Source of the DNA: an uncultured bacterium
GTDB taxonomy: Bacteria; Verrucomicrobiota; Kiritimatiellia; RFP12; UBA1067
Assembly (NCBI GenBank): GCA_902779075.1
Contig: CACZAK010000195.1
Span: forward strand, 1 to 25,444
Reading direction: 5' to 3'
Length of the DNA stretch: 25,444 bases
The position numbers were made by a program, and so were the translations under genes. Shown one piece after another: positions 6,468 to 12,860 of the stretch (the stretch's first letter is position 1; each line of letters starts with the position of its first letter). The notes under the pieces are model-generated. The model had not been told where the DNA came from and ran no database searches. It saw only the letters and a list, made by a program, of their open reading frames with translations.

Positions 6468-6956
6468 ATGCCTGAAATCGAGAAAGTTGACAAGGGGTCT
6501 CCCATTGGAGTCAATGGCCCCGGTCAGAAACGGAAGCAGGTATATCTGCTAACAATCCAATATCGCGACGGCACAGAGAAAGACGTCATAATGGGATCAG
6601 GGCGTGTCGCGTTTGTCAGGGAGGGATTCCTCTCAAAAAGCAATAGCGACTGGATGTTCTACAACACAGACGGAAATCTCGTCGCGACGAAGTCTCAGAA
6701 GGAGCTTGGTATTTGCTCCAAGATCGGTTCACCTGGAACGGATGGCGGTTTCTACATATTTGAGAAGCCGGACGCCACGCAACTGTTGCTCAACGGGAAC
6801 GGTGAGGTGATCACTGTGCTAGGTCCGTTCCTTTGCGCACATATAAGACTTATCAATGACGGTATCACGCCTGTATTGGATGCGGTGAAAGCATTCATTG
6901 ACGACGCACCGTCCGTGCGACGTTTTCCGAATAGGAATACGAAGGAGAAACTATGA
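6468..6956 (+). CDS. unknown protein, first gene of ADP-ribosylglycohydrolase operon
   Basis: The protein is 162 aa. The start at 6468 is chosen over 6435 because AAGGAGA lies seven bases upstream. I do not recognise a family. The sequence is β-rich with short Gly/Asp turns (YLLTIQYRDGTEKDVIMGSG, GGFYIFEKPDATQLLLNGNG), has no signal peptide or membrane segment, and ends in a basic tail. It overlaps the ADP-ribosylglycohydrolase gene by four bases (ATGA), so the two are made together. A functional link to ADP-ribosylation, as partner, target or sensor, is an inference from this coupling only. Confidence 0.6.
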   Translation: MPEIEKVDKGSPIGVNGPGQKRKQVYLLTIQYRDGTEKDVIMGSGRVAFVREGFLSKSNSDWMFYNTDGNLVATKSQKELGICSKIGSPGTDGGFYIFEKPDATQLLLNGNGEVITVLGPFLCAHIRLINDGITPVLDAVKAFIDDAPSVRRFPNRNTKEKL

Positions 6957-7909
6957 TAGGTGCAATTGTAGGTGACATCGCGGGGTCGCGGTTCGAGTTT
7001 GATACCCACAAGGGTAAAGATTTTACGCTGTTGGTGACGCCGGGCGATATTAGTGTGCGTACTAGCCATGGCGACGACGAGAGGGCGATTAGAATAGGGG
7101 AGGTTTTTCCTACTTACAGCGGGCAGCTATTGTCGCAGTTTGGCGATGACGTGAAGCCCGAAGACAACTGTTACTACACAGACGATTCGGTGATGACTCT
7201 TGCGATTGCCGCAGCGATCATGAAGTGGCGCGAAGGTGACGACAAAACCTATACAGCGCTCTCGTCCGAAGCCATCAGGAACATGCAGGCATTTGGACTA
7301 CACTATCCAAATGCGGGTTATGGTGACATGTTCTGGGATTGGCTCGGCGACGAACATCCGCAGCCTTACAACAGTTGGGGAAACGGTGCGGCGATGCGTG
7401 TGAGTGCATGCGGATGGGCGGGACGAACGCTCGACGAGGTTAAGGCGATGTCACGCGCCGTCACTGAGGTCACACACAACCATCCCGAGGGCATTAAAGG
7501 TGCGGAGGCAACGGCTGTCGCCACATTCCTTGCTCGGATTGGCAAGTCCAAGGAGGAAATCAAGGCGGTCATCGTTCGAGACTACTATCCGCTGGACTTC
7601 ACGCTTGATGAAATCCGCCCTGGATATGAGTTCGACGTTTCGTGCCAAGGTTCGGTTCCGCAGGCAATCGCGGCATTCATGGAGTCAACCTCTTTCGAGG
7701 ATGCCATACGCAATGCCGTTTCAATCGGTGGCGACTCAGACACCATAGCGGCAATCTGCGGCGCGGTGGCGGGGGCGTTCTATGGTGTACCAGAGGATAT
7801 TCGCGCCAAGGCAGAGACATTCCTGCCGTTCCACCTTATTGAGACACTCCATTCATTCGAGTCCAAATTTTGTCAAATGCCATATCGTGATGTCGGAGAT
7901 ATGAAATGA
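6953..7909 (+). CDS. ADP-ribosylglycohydrolase (DraG/ARH-like)
   Basis: A 318-aa enzyme predicted to remove ADP-ribose from proteins or nucleic acids. It carries the family landmarks: MIGAIVGDIAGSRFE at the N-terminus, TDDS (76-79) for metal binding, NGAAMRVSACGW in the middle, VTHNHPEG, and GGDSDTIAAICGAVAGA (from about 259), which supplies the second set of Mg-binding Asp residues. The length is usual for the family and all key acidic residues are present, so it should be active in the cytoplasm. It is the middle gene of three with ATGA overlaps on both sides, driven by P3. Such enzymes can act as antidotes to ADP-ribosylating toxins. No transferase is recognisable here, so that role is only a possibility. 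Confidence 0.9.
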   Translation: MIGAIVGDIAGSRFEFDTHKGKDFTLLVTPGDISVRTSHGDDERAIRIGEVFPTYSGQLLSQFGDDVKPEDNCYYTDDSVMTLAIAAAIMKWREGDDKTYTALSSEAIRNMQAFGLHYPNAGYGDMFWDWLGDEHPQPYNSWGNGAAMRVSACGWAGRTLDEVKAMSRAVTEVTHNHPEGIKGAEATAVATFLARIGKSKEEIKAVIVRDYYPLDFTLDEIRPGYEFDVSCQGSVPQAIAAFMESTSFEDAIRNAVSIGGDSDTIAAICGAVAGAFYGVPEDIRAKAETFLPFHLIETLHSFESKFCQMPYRDVGDMK

Positions 7910-8313
7910 AACGGCTGTTGAATCTCGATCTGCTGGAGTTTCATGTGCGTGAGGCGACGCAGGAACTTGACTTGTTGCAGGATGCGATCCAGTATGCCAA
8001 GGACGGAACGTTGCGGGAGGGCGCTGTCGGCGACGAGCCTTTGCGTTGGCCGTTGCGGGAAGGTGCCCTCGCCGCTTCGCTTGAACACGCCTACCACCAT
8101 CTCAACTTCGCGTGGAACGGGCGGTTCAAGACGATGCGTGAAGCGGATGCGCAGTTCGATCGGAATGAGAAGTTCCCATATCCGCATGGCGCAGTCGGTT
8201 GGTTCGCAAAGTTCTGGCCGAAGACACTGATTAGGAAAAGGGCGCTGAAGTTGCTGGAAGAGTCGGCCAAGGAAGGTTTTGGTTTTGCACGGCAGAAGTT
8301 GTCTGCGTTGTAG
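7906..8313 (+). CDS. 135-aa cassette-end protein, intact copy
   Basis: No family recognised. The protein is 135 aa, predicted helical and cytoplasmic. The N-terminal part (LLEFHVREATQELDLLQDAI) and the middle (LEHAYHHLNFAWNGRF) are rich in His, Trp and acidic residues. The end (RALKLLEESAKEGFGFARQKL) resembles a Sel1/TPR-type helix pair. It overlaps the ADP-ribosylglycohydrolase by four bases. A frameshifted second copy is at 8852, and 3' remnants are at 6146 and 12707. It is therefore the recurrent last gene of several cassettes, immediately before a GC palindrome and the next promoter block. About 150 bp of its 3' part are almost identical to the second copy, suggesting recent duplication or gene conversion. 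Confidence 0.7.
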   Translation: MKRLLNLDLLEFHVREATQELDLLQDAIQYAKDGTLREGAVGDEPLRWPLREGALAASLEHAYHHLNFAWNGRFKTMREADAQFDRNEKFPYPHGAVGWFAKFWPKTLIRKRALKLLEESAKEGFGFARQKLSAL

Positions 8314-8318
8314 GTTGT

Positions 8319-8349
8319 TTGCGGCGCGCGCGGGGCGCGCGCCCTACCG
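8319..8349. repeat. GC-palindromic REP-like element, copy 2
   Basis: The same palindrome and CCTACCG tail as at 6268, placed right after the stop of the intact 135-aa gene. Confidence 0.75.
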
Positions 8350-8375
8350 ATTTGGTGGCACTTGCTGATTTTGCC

Positions 8376-8405
8376 TGCGGCGCGCGCGGGGCGCGCGCCC
8401 TGCCG
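8376..8405. repeat. GC-palindromic REP-like element, copy 3
   Basis: A direct tandem copy 26 bases after copy 2, with the tail changed to CCTGCCG. The rest of 8350-8427 holds nothing else I can see. Confidence 0.75.
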
Positions 8406-8456
8406 GTTTGGGCAATAGGTAATTGCTCATAATTTGATCGGGTGGTAAAATGTTGA

Positions 8457-8489
8457 GCGGCGGAAGGCGCAGGATGCGCCTTTCACCGC
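8457..8489 (+). terminator. cassette hairpin D
   Basis: GCGGCGGAAGGCGC pairs with GCGCCTTTCACCGC with an imperfect base, followed by TTGATTTCGTG and promoter P4. Confidence 0.55.
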
Positions 8490-8501
8490 TTGATTTCGTG
8501 T

Positions 8502-8518
8502 TGGCATGGATGGTGCTT
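8502..8518 (+). promoter_or_regulatory. sigma-54 promoter P4
   Basis: TGGCATG-GATG-GTGCTT, GG 8503-8504, GC 8515-8516. It has one base worse in the -12 element than the other copies. The predicted start is near 8528. Confidence 0.55.
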
Positions 8519-8556
8519 TGGGGAGGGCGAAAACACCATCAGAAAGGAAAACACAA

Positions 8557-8844
8557 ATGGGCGATCAAATTGTTGTAGACGAGTATGACATCGAAGAAGC
8601 CAATGGCGTTACCGGCATGCCGTGGATCTCTTATAAAGATGGAAATGAGAACTGTGAAGAGCCGATCATAATCTCGTTCAAGGACATCGTGACGTTGTTC
8701 AAGAATGAAGGCAATGAGCCTGACGGAGGAGAAGATGGACGTTACCATTTCACTAAAACCAGACTGGTTCTCGGTTCCTACTATTGCGTTGAGACGAGTG
8801 AGGAATGTACTATCACGCTTCGTCATGCCTACATTGAAGCATAG
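8557..8844 (+). CDS. small acidic protein, unknown
   Basis: The protein is 95 aa, strongly acidic in its first half (DEYDIEEANG) with a β-rich end (TRLVLGSYYCVETSEECTITL). The start at 8557 has GAAAGGAAA just upstream and agrees with a leader of about 29 bases from P4. It has no signal peptide or membrane segment and no family I recognise. Size and charge resemble immunity or antitoxin-type proteins, but nothing in the sequence proves this. The following gene begins seven bases after its stop, so the two form an operon. Confidence 0.55.
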   Translation: MGDQIVVDEYDIEEANGVTGMPWISYKDGNENCEEPIIISFKDIVTLFKNEGNEPDGGEDGRYHFTKTRLVLGSYYCVETSEECTITLRHAYIEA

Positions 8845-8851
8845 GGTTTGA

Positions 8852-9298
8852 ATGGTGAAGAAGTCGTTGAATCTCGATCTGCTGGAGTTTCATGTGCGCG
8901 AGGCGGTGCAGGAGCTTGACTTGCTGCTGGATTCGATCCAGTATGCGAAGGACGGGACGCGGCGGGAGGGCGCTGGCGGTGACGAACCCTTGCACTGGCC
9001 GTTGCGGGAAGGGGCGCTTGCCGGCTCGCTCGAACACGCCTACCACCATCTCAACTTCGCGTGGAACGGGCGGTTCAAGACGATGCGGGAAGCGGATGCG
9101 CAGTTCGATCGGAATGAGAAGTTCCCATATCCGCATGGCGCAGTCGGTTGGTTCGCAAAGTTCTGGCCGAAGACACTGATTAGGAAAAGTTGCTGGAAGA
9201 ATCGGCCAAGGAAGGATTTGAGTTTGCACGGCAGCAGTTGGCTGCGTTGTAGGTTGTTTGCGGCGCGCGCGGGGCGCGCGCCCTACCGTTGGGAGTAA
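8852..9298 (+). pseudogene. 135-aa cassette-end protein, frameshifted copy
   Basis: The copy matches the 7906 gene closely up to LIRK. There the ten bases GGCGCTGAAG are missing (junction 9189/9190), so the frame shifts. The annotated product then reads an unrelated C-terminus that runs through the GC palindrome. In the original frame the lost end would be LLEESAKEGFEFARQQLAAL and the stop at 9249-9251. The first 110 residues are intact, so a truncated product with an altered tail of about 38 residues could still be made. It follows the small acidic gene by seven bases. Confidence 0.8.
9258..9288. repeat. GC-palindromic REP-like element, copy 4
   Basis: The same element, just after the ancestral stop of the frameshifted 135-aa gene. 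In the shifted frame it is translated as part of the C-terminus. Confidence 0.75.
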
Positions 9299-9339
9299 TG
9301 GGCGATTGATCATAATTTGAGCAGGTAGTGAAATATTGA

Positions 9340-9372
9340 GCGGCGGACGGCGCGGGAGGCGCCTTCCGCCGC
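9340..9372 (+). terminator. cassette hairpin E
   Basis: GCGGCGGACGGCGC pairs with GGCGCCTTCCGCCGC, followed by TTGATTTTGTA and promoter P5. Confidence 0.6.
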
Positions 9373-9384
9373 TTGATTTTGTAT

Positions 9385-9401
9385 TGGCATGGATGTTGCT
9401 A
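9385..9401 (+). promoter_or_regulatory. sigma-54 promoter P5
   Basis: TGGCATG-GATG-TTGCTA, GG 9386-9387, GC 9398-9399. The predicted start is near 9411, with a leader of about 53 bases that contains a 17-base tandem duplication. Confidence 0.65.
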
Positions 9402-9420
9402 TGGGGTAGACGTGAACAAC

Positions 9421-9454
9421 TGAACTAACAAGAAAAGTGAACTAACAAGAAAAG
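9421..9454 (+). repeat. 17-bp perfect tandem duplication in leader
   Basis: TGAACTAACAAGAAAAG occurs twice without a gap. The second copy runs into AAAAGGATTTTAAG and the ATG at 9464, so the duplication doubles a purine-rich, ribosome-binding-like segment. Confidence 0.85.
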
Positions 9455-9463
9455 GATTTTAAG

Positions 9464-10054
9464 ATGGATATCAAGGAAATAATCGAAGCGGTTGCCAGGT
9501 GCTACGATACGAGTGTTTCGGACATTCTCTCTCCGTCCAGGGACTACAAGATCATTACAGCGAGACATGTGGCAATATATTTGGCCCGTAGTCGCCTTAC
9601 GATGTCATTGCCTGAGATTGCAAAAGCATTCAATAGAACCCATGCGACTGTCGTCTTTGCCGAAATGAAGGTGACTGAACGAATGGCCAAAGACGATGTG
9701 TTTCGATCCGAGGTCGAGCAGCTGCGGCGACAGATAGAATCGGCAGAACAGCCGAAAAAAGGGGAGGCAACGTCGGAGGCGTGTGATGTGCGGTGGCGGC
9801 GAATCCAGGCCTTTATACAGGAAGCCGGGCTCGTCCTCGACTACCTCCACTGGCGCGTACTTTGCAAGCGCTGTGGCGATCAGCCTGCGCCAGCTTTGTT
9901 CTTGATGACTGCGGACGGCGATGGCGAACTGACCGAGGAAATGATCGTTGCGCAGTTCGAAGCCATTGCACGGCAGGCTCGGTCCGGATTCGTTGATGGA
10001 CCGGGGTTCCCCGTGTTCGCATCGCTTAACTGTAACACCGAGGAGGGAAAGTAG
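9464..10054 (+). CDS. stand-alone DnaA domain IV-like DNA-binding protein
   Basis: The protein is 196 aa. Residues about 5-75 match the C-terminal DNA-binding domain of DnaA: an initial helix (DIKEIIEAVARCYDTSVSDI), then TARHVAIYLAR and SLPEIAKAFNRTHATVVFA. The last corresponds to the DnaA signature GGRDHTTV-type turn that reads DnaA boxes. The AAA+ motor of DnaA is absent. The rest (about 90-196) has a coiled segment and an unrecognised acidic domain. It may regulate replication or transcription, or bind element-specific boxes. This domain is also found fused to REP-associated Y1 transposases, which is of interest given the REP-like palindromes here. It is followed without a gap by a membrane protein gene (TAGATG) and driven by P5. 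Confidence 0.75.
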   Translation: MDIKEIIEAVARCYDTSVSDILSPSRDYKIITARHVAIYLARSRLTMSLPEIAKAFNRTHATVVFAEMKVTERMAKDDVFRSEVEQLRRQIESAEQPKKGEATSEACDVRWRRIQAFIQEAGLVLDYLHWRVLCKRCGDQPAPALFLMTADGDGELTEEMIVAQFEAIARQARSGFVDGPGFPVFASLNCNTEEGK

Positions 10055-10429
10055 ATGAATCGGTTACAGGTGTATGTCGATGGTTGTCCGCGATGGGCGA
10101 AGGCGTCTTCGCGGGCGGGCAGGATGATGCTGGTGGCGTTCCTACCGATTGGCAGCCTTTCGCCGTACGGCATGAGGATGTTGGATGCGTATGGCGTCAG
10201 GGCGCCAGCTGCCGATCTGATGTTGGTCGGCGTGATGGCGCTTCCGTTTGTCGGGATCTTCCTTTGGTCGTTTCTCGGCGAGCGGTTCTGGGATCGGGTG
10301 ATCGCGCGTTTCGCGATTGTTCGGTTCGTCCTAGAACGGGCATTTGCCATTTTCTTTCTCGAATTCGGGATTCTAATGTTGGCAGCAACTAGAACAGGCA
10401 TGGTGGGCCATATTTTGAGCAGGTGGTGA
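10055..10429 (+). CDS. small membrane protein, unknown
   Basis: The protein is 124 aa and starts directly at the upstream stop. The hydrophobic stretches LMLVGVMALPFVGIFLWSFL (about 54-73) and FAIFFLEFGILMLAATRTG (about 95-114) are likely transmembrane helices. A weaker one lies near 25-40. No family is recognised. The last residues (GHILSRW) and the stop are encoded by the first bases of the next cassette block, so the present C-terminus was formed by cassette junction. Its coupling to the DnaA-IV-like gene suggests a shared function, perhaps membrane tethering or a small effector. Confidence 0.55.
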   Translation: MNRLQVYVDGCPRWAKASSRAGRMMLVAFLPIGSLSPYGMRMLDAYGVRAPAADLMLVGVMALPFVGIFLWSFLGERFWDRVIARFAIVRFVLERAFAIFFLEFGILMLAATRTGMVGHILSRW

Positions 10430-10437
10430 AATGTTGA

Positions 10438-10470
10438 GCGGCGGAAGGCGCAGGATGCGCCTTCCACCGC
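10438..10470 (+). terminator. cassette hairpin F
   Basis: GCGGCGGAAGGCGC pairs with GCGCCTTCCACCGC, followed by TTGATTTTATA and promoter P6. Confidence 0.6.
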
Positions 10471-10482
10471 TTGATTTTATAT

Positions 10483-10499
10483 TGGCATGGATGTTGCTA
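10483..10499 (+). promoter_or_regulatory. sigma-54 promoter P6
   Basis: TGGCATG-GATG-TTGCTA, GG 10484-10485, GC 10496-10497. The predicted start is near 10509, 28 bases before an ATG at 10537 that has CAGGAGAAAGG upstream. Confidence 0.65.
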
Positions 10500-10536
10500 G
10501 AGTGTGGTTGTAAATCACAGGAGAAAGGTTGAGCAG

Positions 10537-10605
10537 ATGAAACAACTCACAAGAATCAGCAACGATGCAGCAAGGAAGGGTTGTTCAAGGAGATTTGCAA
10601 GATGA
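10537..10605 (+). CDS. 22-aa leader ORF
   Basis: ATG at 10537 with a good ribosome-binding site (CAGGAGAAAGG). The basic product starts MKQLTRISNDAARKG and ends at a TGA that overlaps the next gene's ATG (ATGA, 10602-10605). It is either a translational-coupling leader or the N-terminal stub of a replaced gene, as at 2027. Confidence 0.45.
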   Translation: MKQLTRISNDAARKGCSRRFAR

Positions 10606-11009
10606 AAGACGATGCTGAACGCAGAGTGGAATTTCTGGGCATGCGGCCGTTGAAGGTCATCAAGATACGACGGTTCGTGAGTGGGAAGGAGAGCGTTTCA
10701 TATAACTTCTCTCCCAGTACGCATGGCGTGCCGGATGAGTTTCTCATAATTCCAGATGTCGCCTGGCGGAATGGCGGTGTCGACGATCTCAATGGTGCCG
10801 TGAGAAGGTATGTTGAGAGTTTGCGCGAGAATGGCGAAACGGTGGAGGTGGCAGTGTCTGACAGTAGCATTGTCTGCTTTGAGCTGCTGTTCAACGGCGA
10901 ACAGCGCAGTCTGTGGTTCAATGCCTACACATCAGACACCGTCATCCTTGACGCAGACGGCAATGTTTGCAAAAACATAAGAGAGGCGATTCAAGGTTCA
11001 AGTGTTTAG
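10602..11009 (+). CDS. unknown 135-aa cassette cargo protein
   Basis: The start at 10602 has AAGGAG nine bases upstream and overlaps the leader ORF stop. An in-frame codon at 10581 is less likely. The product is an α/β protein with no signal peptide. Recognisable stretches are PLKVIKIRRFVSG, FLIIPDVAWRNGGVDDLNGA and SSIVCFELLFNGEQRSLWFN. I do not recognise a family. As the only substantial gene behind P6, it is the cargo of this cassette. It is not related to the 135-aa cassette-end family despite its equal length. Confidence 0.55.
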   Translation: MKDDAERRVEFLGMRPLKVIKIRRFVSGKESVSYNFSPSTHGVPDEFLIIPDVAWRNGGVDDLNGAVRRYVESLRENGETVEVAVSDSSIVCFELLFNGEQRSLWFNAYTSDTVILDADGNVCKNIREAIQGSSV

Positions 11010-11063
11010 CTCGTCGCCCGCGCTTCGAGCAGGAATGTAAATGAGGACAGGATAACTTTGATG

Positions 11064-11166
11064 TTTGCTTTCGCTGCTGGGAGATTAGGAGATTCAGAGA
11101 TTCGGAGGATATTATAATGATTCTCCAAGCCTCCTAAACTCCAAAACTCCCAATAGTGAAAGCAAA
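11064..11166. repeat. 103-bp hairpin element (MITE-like)
   Basis: Two arms of 44 bases, starting TTTGCTTTCGCTGCTGGGAG and ending CTCCCAATAGTGAAAGCAAA, pair at about 33 of 44 positions, plus wobbles. The 15-base A+T-rich centre contains ATATTATAATG. The arms carry GGAG-ATT-type repeats. The right arm recurs at 1737-1780. No gene is present in 11010-11063 or 11167-11251. Confidence 0.6.
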
Positions 11167-11251
11167 TAAGAGAAGCCATAAGGAAATTGGGCAAGGAAAA
11201 GCAAGCGAAAAAGGAGTGGGGGCGGAGGCACAGACGGCGTGATTGTGTGGT

Positions 11252-11283
11252 GCAAACTTGGCACTGAATATCGCCAAGTTTGC
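11252..11283 (+). promoter_or_regulatory. perfect 11-bp inverted repeat, likely operator
   Basis: GCAAACTTGGC, 10 bases, GCCAAGTTTGC. Related TTTGCAGT and ACTGCAAAGTT pieces recur down to the start codon at 11360, suggesting repeated binding sites around the promoter of the DUF4143 ATPase. Confidence 0.6.
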
Positions 11284-11294
11284 AGTGACATCTT

Positions 11295-11323
11295 GCGATA
11301 CGGCAAATTTTATGGTATCATAC
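11295..11323 (+). promoter_or_regulatory. sigma-70 promoter of the DUF4143 ATPase gene
   Basis: TTGCGA, 17 bp, TATCAT. It is followed by ACAGGAGGAAG (11341-11351) and ATG at 11360. It lies between the palindrome arms and further TTTGCAGT-type sites. Confidence 0.55.
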
Positions 11324-11359
11324 TGCAAAGTTCGCCAAGAACAGGAGGAAGTTTGCAGT

Positions 11360-12670
11360 ATGATTGTTCAAAGAAACGAGTATGTTGAAGAACTGAAATC
11401 TAGTATGCACAACGGTCTCGTCAAGGTTTTGACGGGTATTCGCCGCTGTGGGAAGTCCTATCTTCTTTCTGTCCTTTTCAAGAACTATCTTCTGGATCGC
11501 GGCGTTCCTATCGATCACATCATTGAAGTGCCACTTGACCGCGATGAATTCAAGGACTGCCGGGACGCCATTCGCCTTGGGGAGTTCGTTCGCTCGAGAA
11601 TCAGGAATGACGGCGAATGGACGTATGTTTTCATTGACGAAGTGCAGTTGACGAGGAAGGTGCTGCCGCCAGACGTCGATCTGGGGCGAATTGCGCCCGA
11701 AGACCGAGACGGCGCATACTTGACCTTCTACGATACGCTGAACGGGTTGCGTCAGATGGATCATGTGGATGTCTATGTCACGGGCTCAAACTCGAAAATG
11801 TTTTCAAAGGACATTGACACGAATTTTGCAGATCGCGGAACCAAGATACAGGTGCGGCCTTTTTCGTTCGCGGAATGCTGTGACGCGCTGAAGCCGGAAG
11901 ACAAGGCGGCGGCATTTGCTCGGTATCTGATTTGGGGCGGCATGCCGCTCGCGGTGCTGGAGCATGATGACCGCAAACGCGCACGATACCTAAAAGCGCT
12001 CATCTCGGAAGTCTATCTCAGGGACATCTGCAAACGATACAAGTTAAGGGATGACTATGTGCTTGCGCGGCTTGTTGACGTGCTTTCGTCTGCGACGGGA
12101 TCGCTCACGAATCCGCACAAGCTCAAAAACACCATCGAGTCAGTCTTGAAAACATCCCCAAGCGACCATACGGTCGCCAACTACATCGAATACCTTAAGG
12201 ACGCCTTTCTTTTCGATGAAGCAAAACGGTGGGAGGTAAAAGGCAAGCAGTATTTCGACTATCCGCTGAAATACTACAGTGTCGACCCGGGCCTGAGAAA
12301 TGCCAGGCTTGACTTTCGCGATGTCGAGCCCTCTCACGCGATGGAAAACGTGATCTTCAACGAACTCAATGCGAGAGGGTGCCAGGTCGACGTTGGGGTT
12401 GTCACGGTTGCCGGCAGACAGCACGAAATTGATTTTGTAGTGAACCGAGCGCCGGGAAAACTGTATATCCAGGTCGCGCTTGAGTTGCCGAACCCAGAAA
12501 AGCGTGAGCAGGAACTGCTTCCGCTGCGCAAGTGCGACGACTTCTTTCGTAAAATGATAATCGTCCGCGGATATGACCCGCCGCGATTCACGCGTGACGG
12601 CATATTGGAAGTGGGGGTAATCCCATTCTTGCTTGACAAAACAATCTTGGACGCGGCGCTGTCGGATTGA
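11360..12670 (+). CDS. AAA_14/DUF4143 ATPase
   Basis: The protein is 436 aa. The start at 11360 is chosen because GGAGG lies upstream; the longer frame to 11243 is promoter DNA. The N-terminal AAA_14 domain has Walker A TGIRRCGKSY (25-34), Walker B YVFIDEVQ (about 93-100) and the VTGSNSKMF motif. RPFSFAEC and ISEVYLRDI follow. The C-terminal DUF4143 part shows ENVIFNELNARG and EIDFVVN plus YIQV, a PD-(D/E)XK-like arrangement. The family is common in mobile and gut bacterial genomes. Its biochemical role is unsettled; toxin/antitoxin-like or nuclease-linked functions have been proposed. It has its own sigma-70 promoter with palindromic operators, unlike its sigma-54 neighbours, and is followed by a remnant of the cassette-end gene. 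Confidence 0.9.
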   Translation: MIVQRNEYVEELKSSMHNGLVKVLTGIRRCGKSYLLSVLFKNYLLDRGVPIDHIIEVPLDRDEFKDCRDAIRLGEFVRSRIRNDGEWTYVFIDEVQLTRKVLPPDVDLGRIAPEDRDGAYLTFYDTLNGLRQMDHVDVYVTGSNSKMFSKDIDTNFADRGTKIQVRPFSFAECCDALKPEDKAAAFARYLIWGGMPLAVLEHDDRKRARYLKALISEVYLRDICKRYKLRDDYVLARLVDVLSSATGSLTNPHKLKNTIESVLKTSPSDHTVANYIEYLKDAFLFDEAKRWEVKGKQYFDYPLKYYSVDPGLRNARLDFRDVEPSHAMENVIFNELNARGCQVDVGVVTVAGRQHEIDFVVNRAPGKLYIQVALELPNPEKREQELLPLRKCDDFFRKMIIVRGYDPPRFTRDGILEVGVIPFLLDKTILDAALSD

Positions 12671-12706
12671 TGCGTCGATTCTCGACGACGCGCGGCGCAT
12701 GAGAAG

Positions 12707-12757
12707 TGTGGTTGGTTCGCGAAGTTCTGGTTGAAGTCGCTGTTGCATGATGAATAG
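12707..12757 (+). pseudogene. short remnant of the 135-aa cassette-end family
   Basis: It encodes CGWFAKFWLKSLLHDE-stop, matching VGWFAKFWPKTLIRK of the intact gene. It lies between the DUF4143 gene and the last cassette block, the same place the family occupies elsewhere. Confidence 0.6.
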
Positions 12758-12797
12758 GTGCGTCTGCTCAGATTTTGAGCAGGTAGTGAAATTCTGA

Positions 12798-12831
12798 GCG
12801 GAGGAAGGGCGCGGGATGTGCATTCCGCTGC
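12798..12831 (+). terminator. cassette hairpin G (degraded)
   Basis: GCGGAGGAAGGGCGC against GTGCATTCCGCTGC is a weaker stem than in the other copies. TTGGTGTTTC follows, then P7. Confidence 0.4.
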
Positions 12832-12843
12832 TTGGTGTTTCTT

Positions 12844-12860
12844 TGGCATGGATGTTGCTG
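12844..12860 (+). promoter_or_regulatory. sigma-54 promoter P7
   Basis: TGGCATG-GATG-TTGCTG, GG 12845-12846, GC 12857-12858. The predicted start is near 12870. The ATG at 12893 has ACAGGAGAAA upstream. Confidence 0.6.

Noticed and set aside
11243..11359. Extended N-terminus of the DUF4143 ATPase
   Set aside because: This part contains the palindrome, promoter and ribosome-binding site. The family homology starts at the ATG at 11360.
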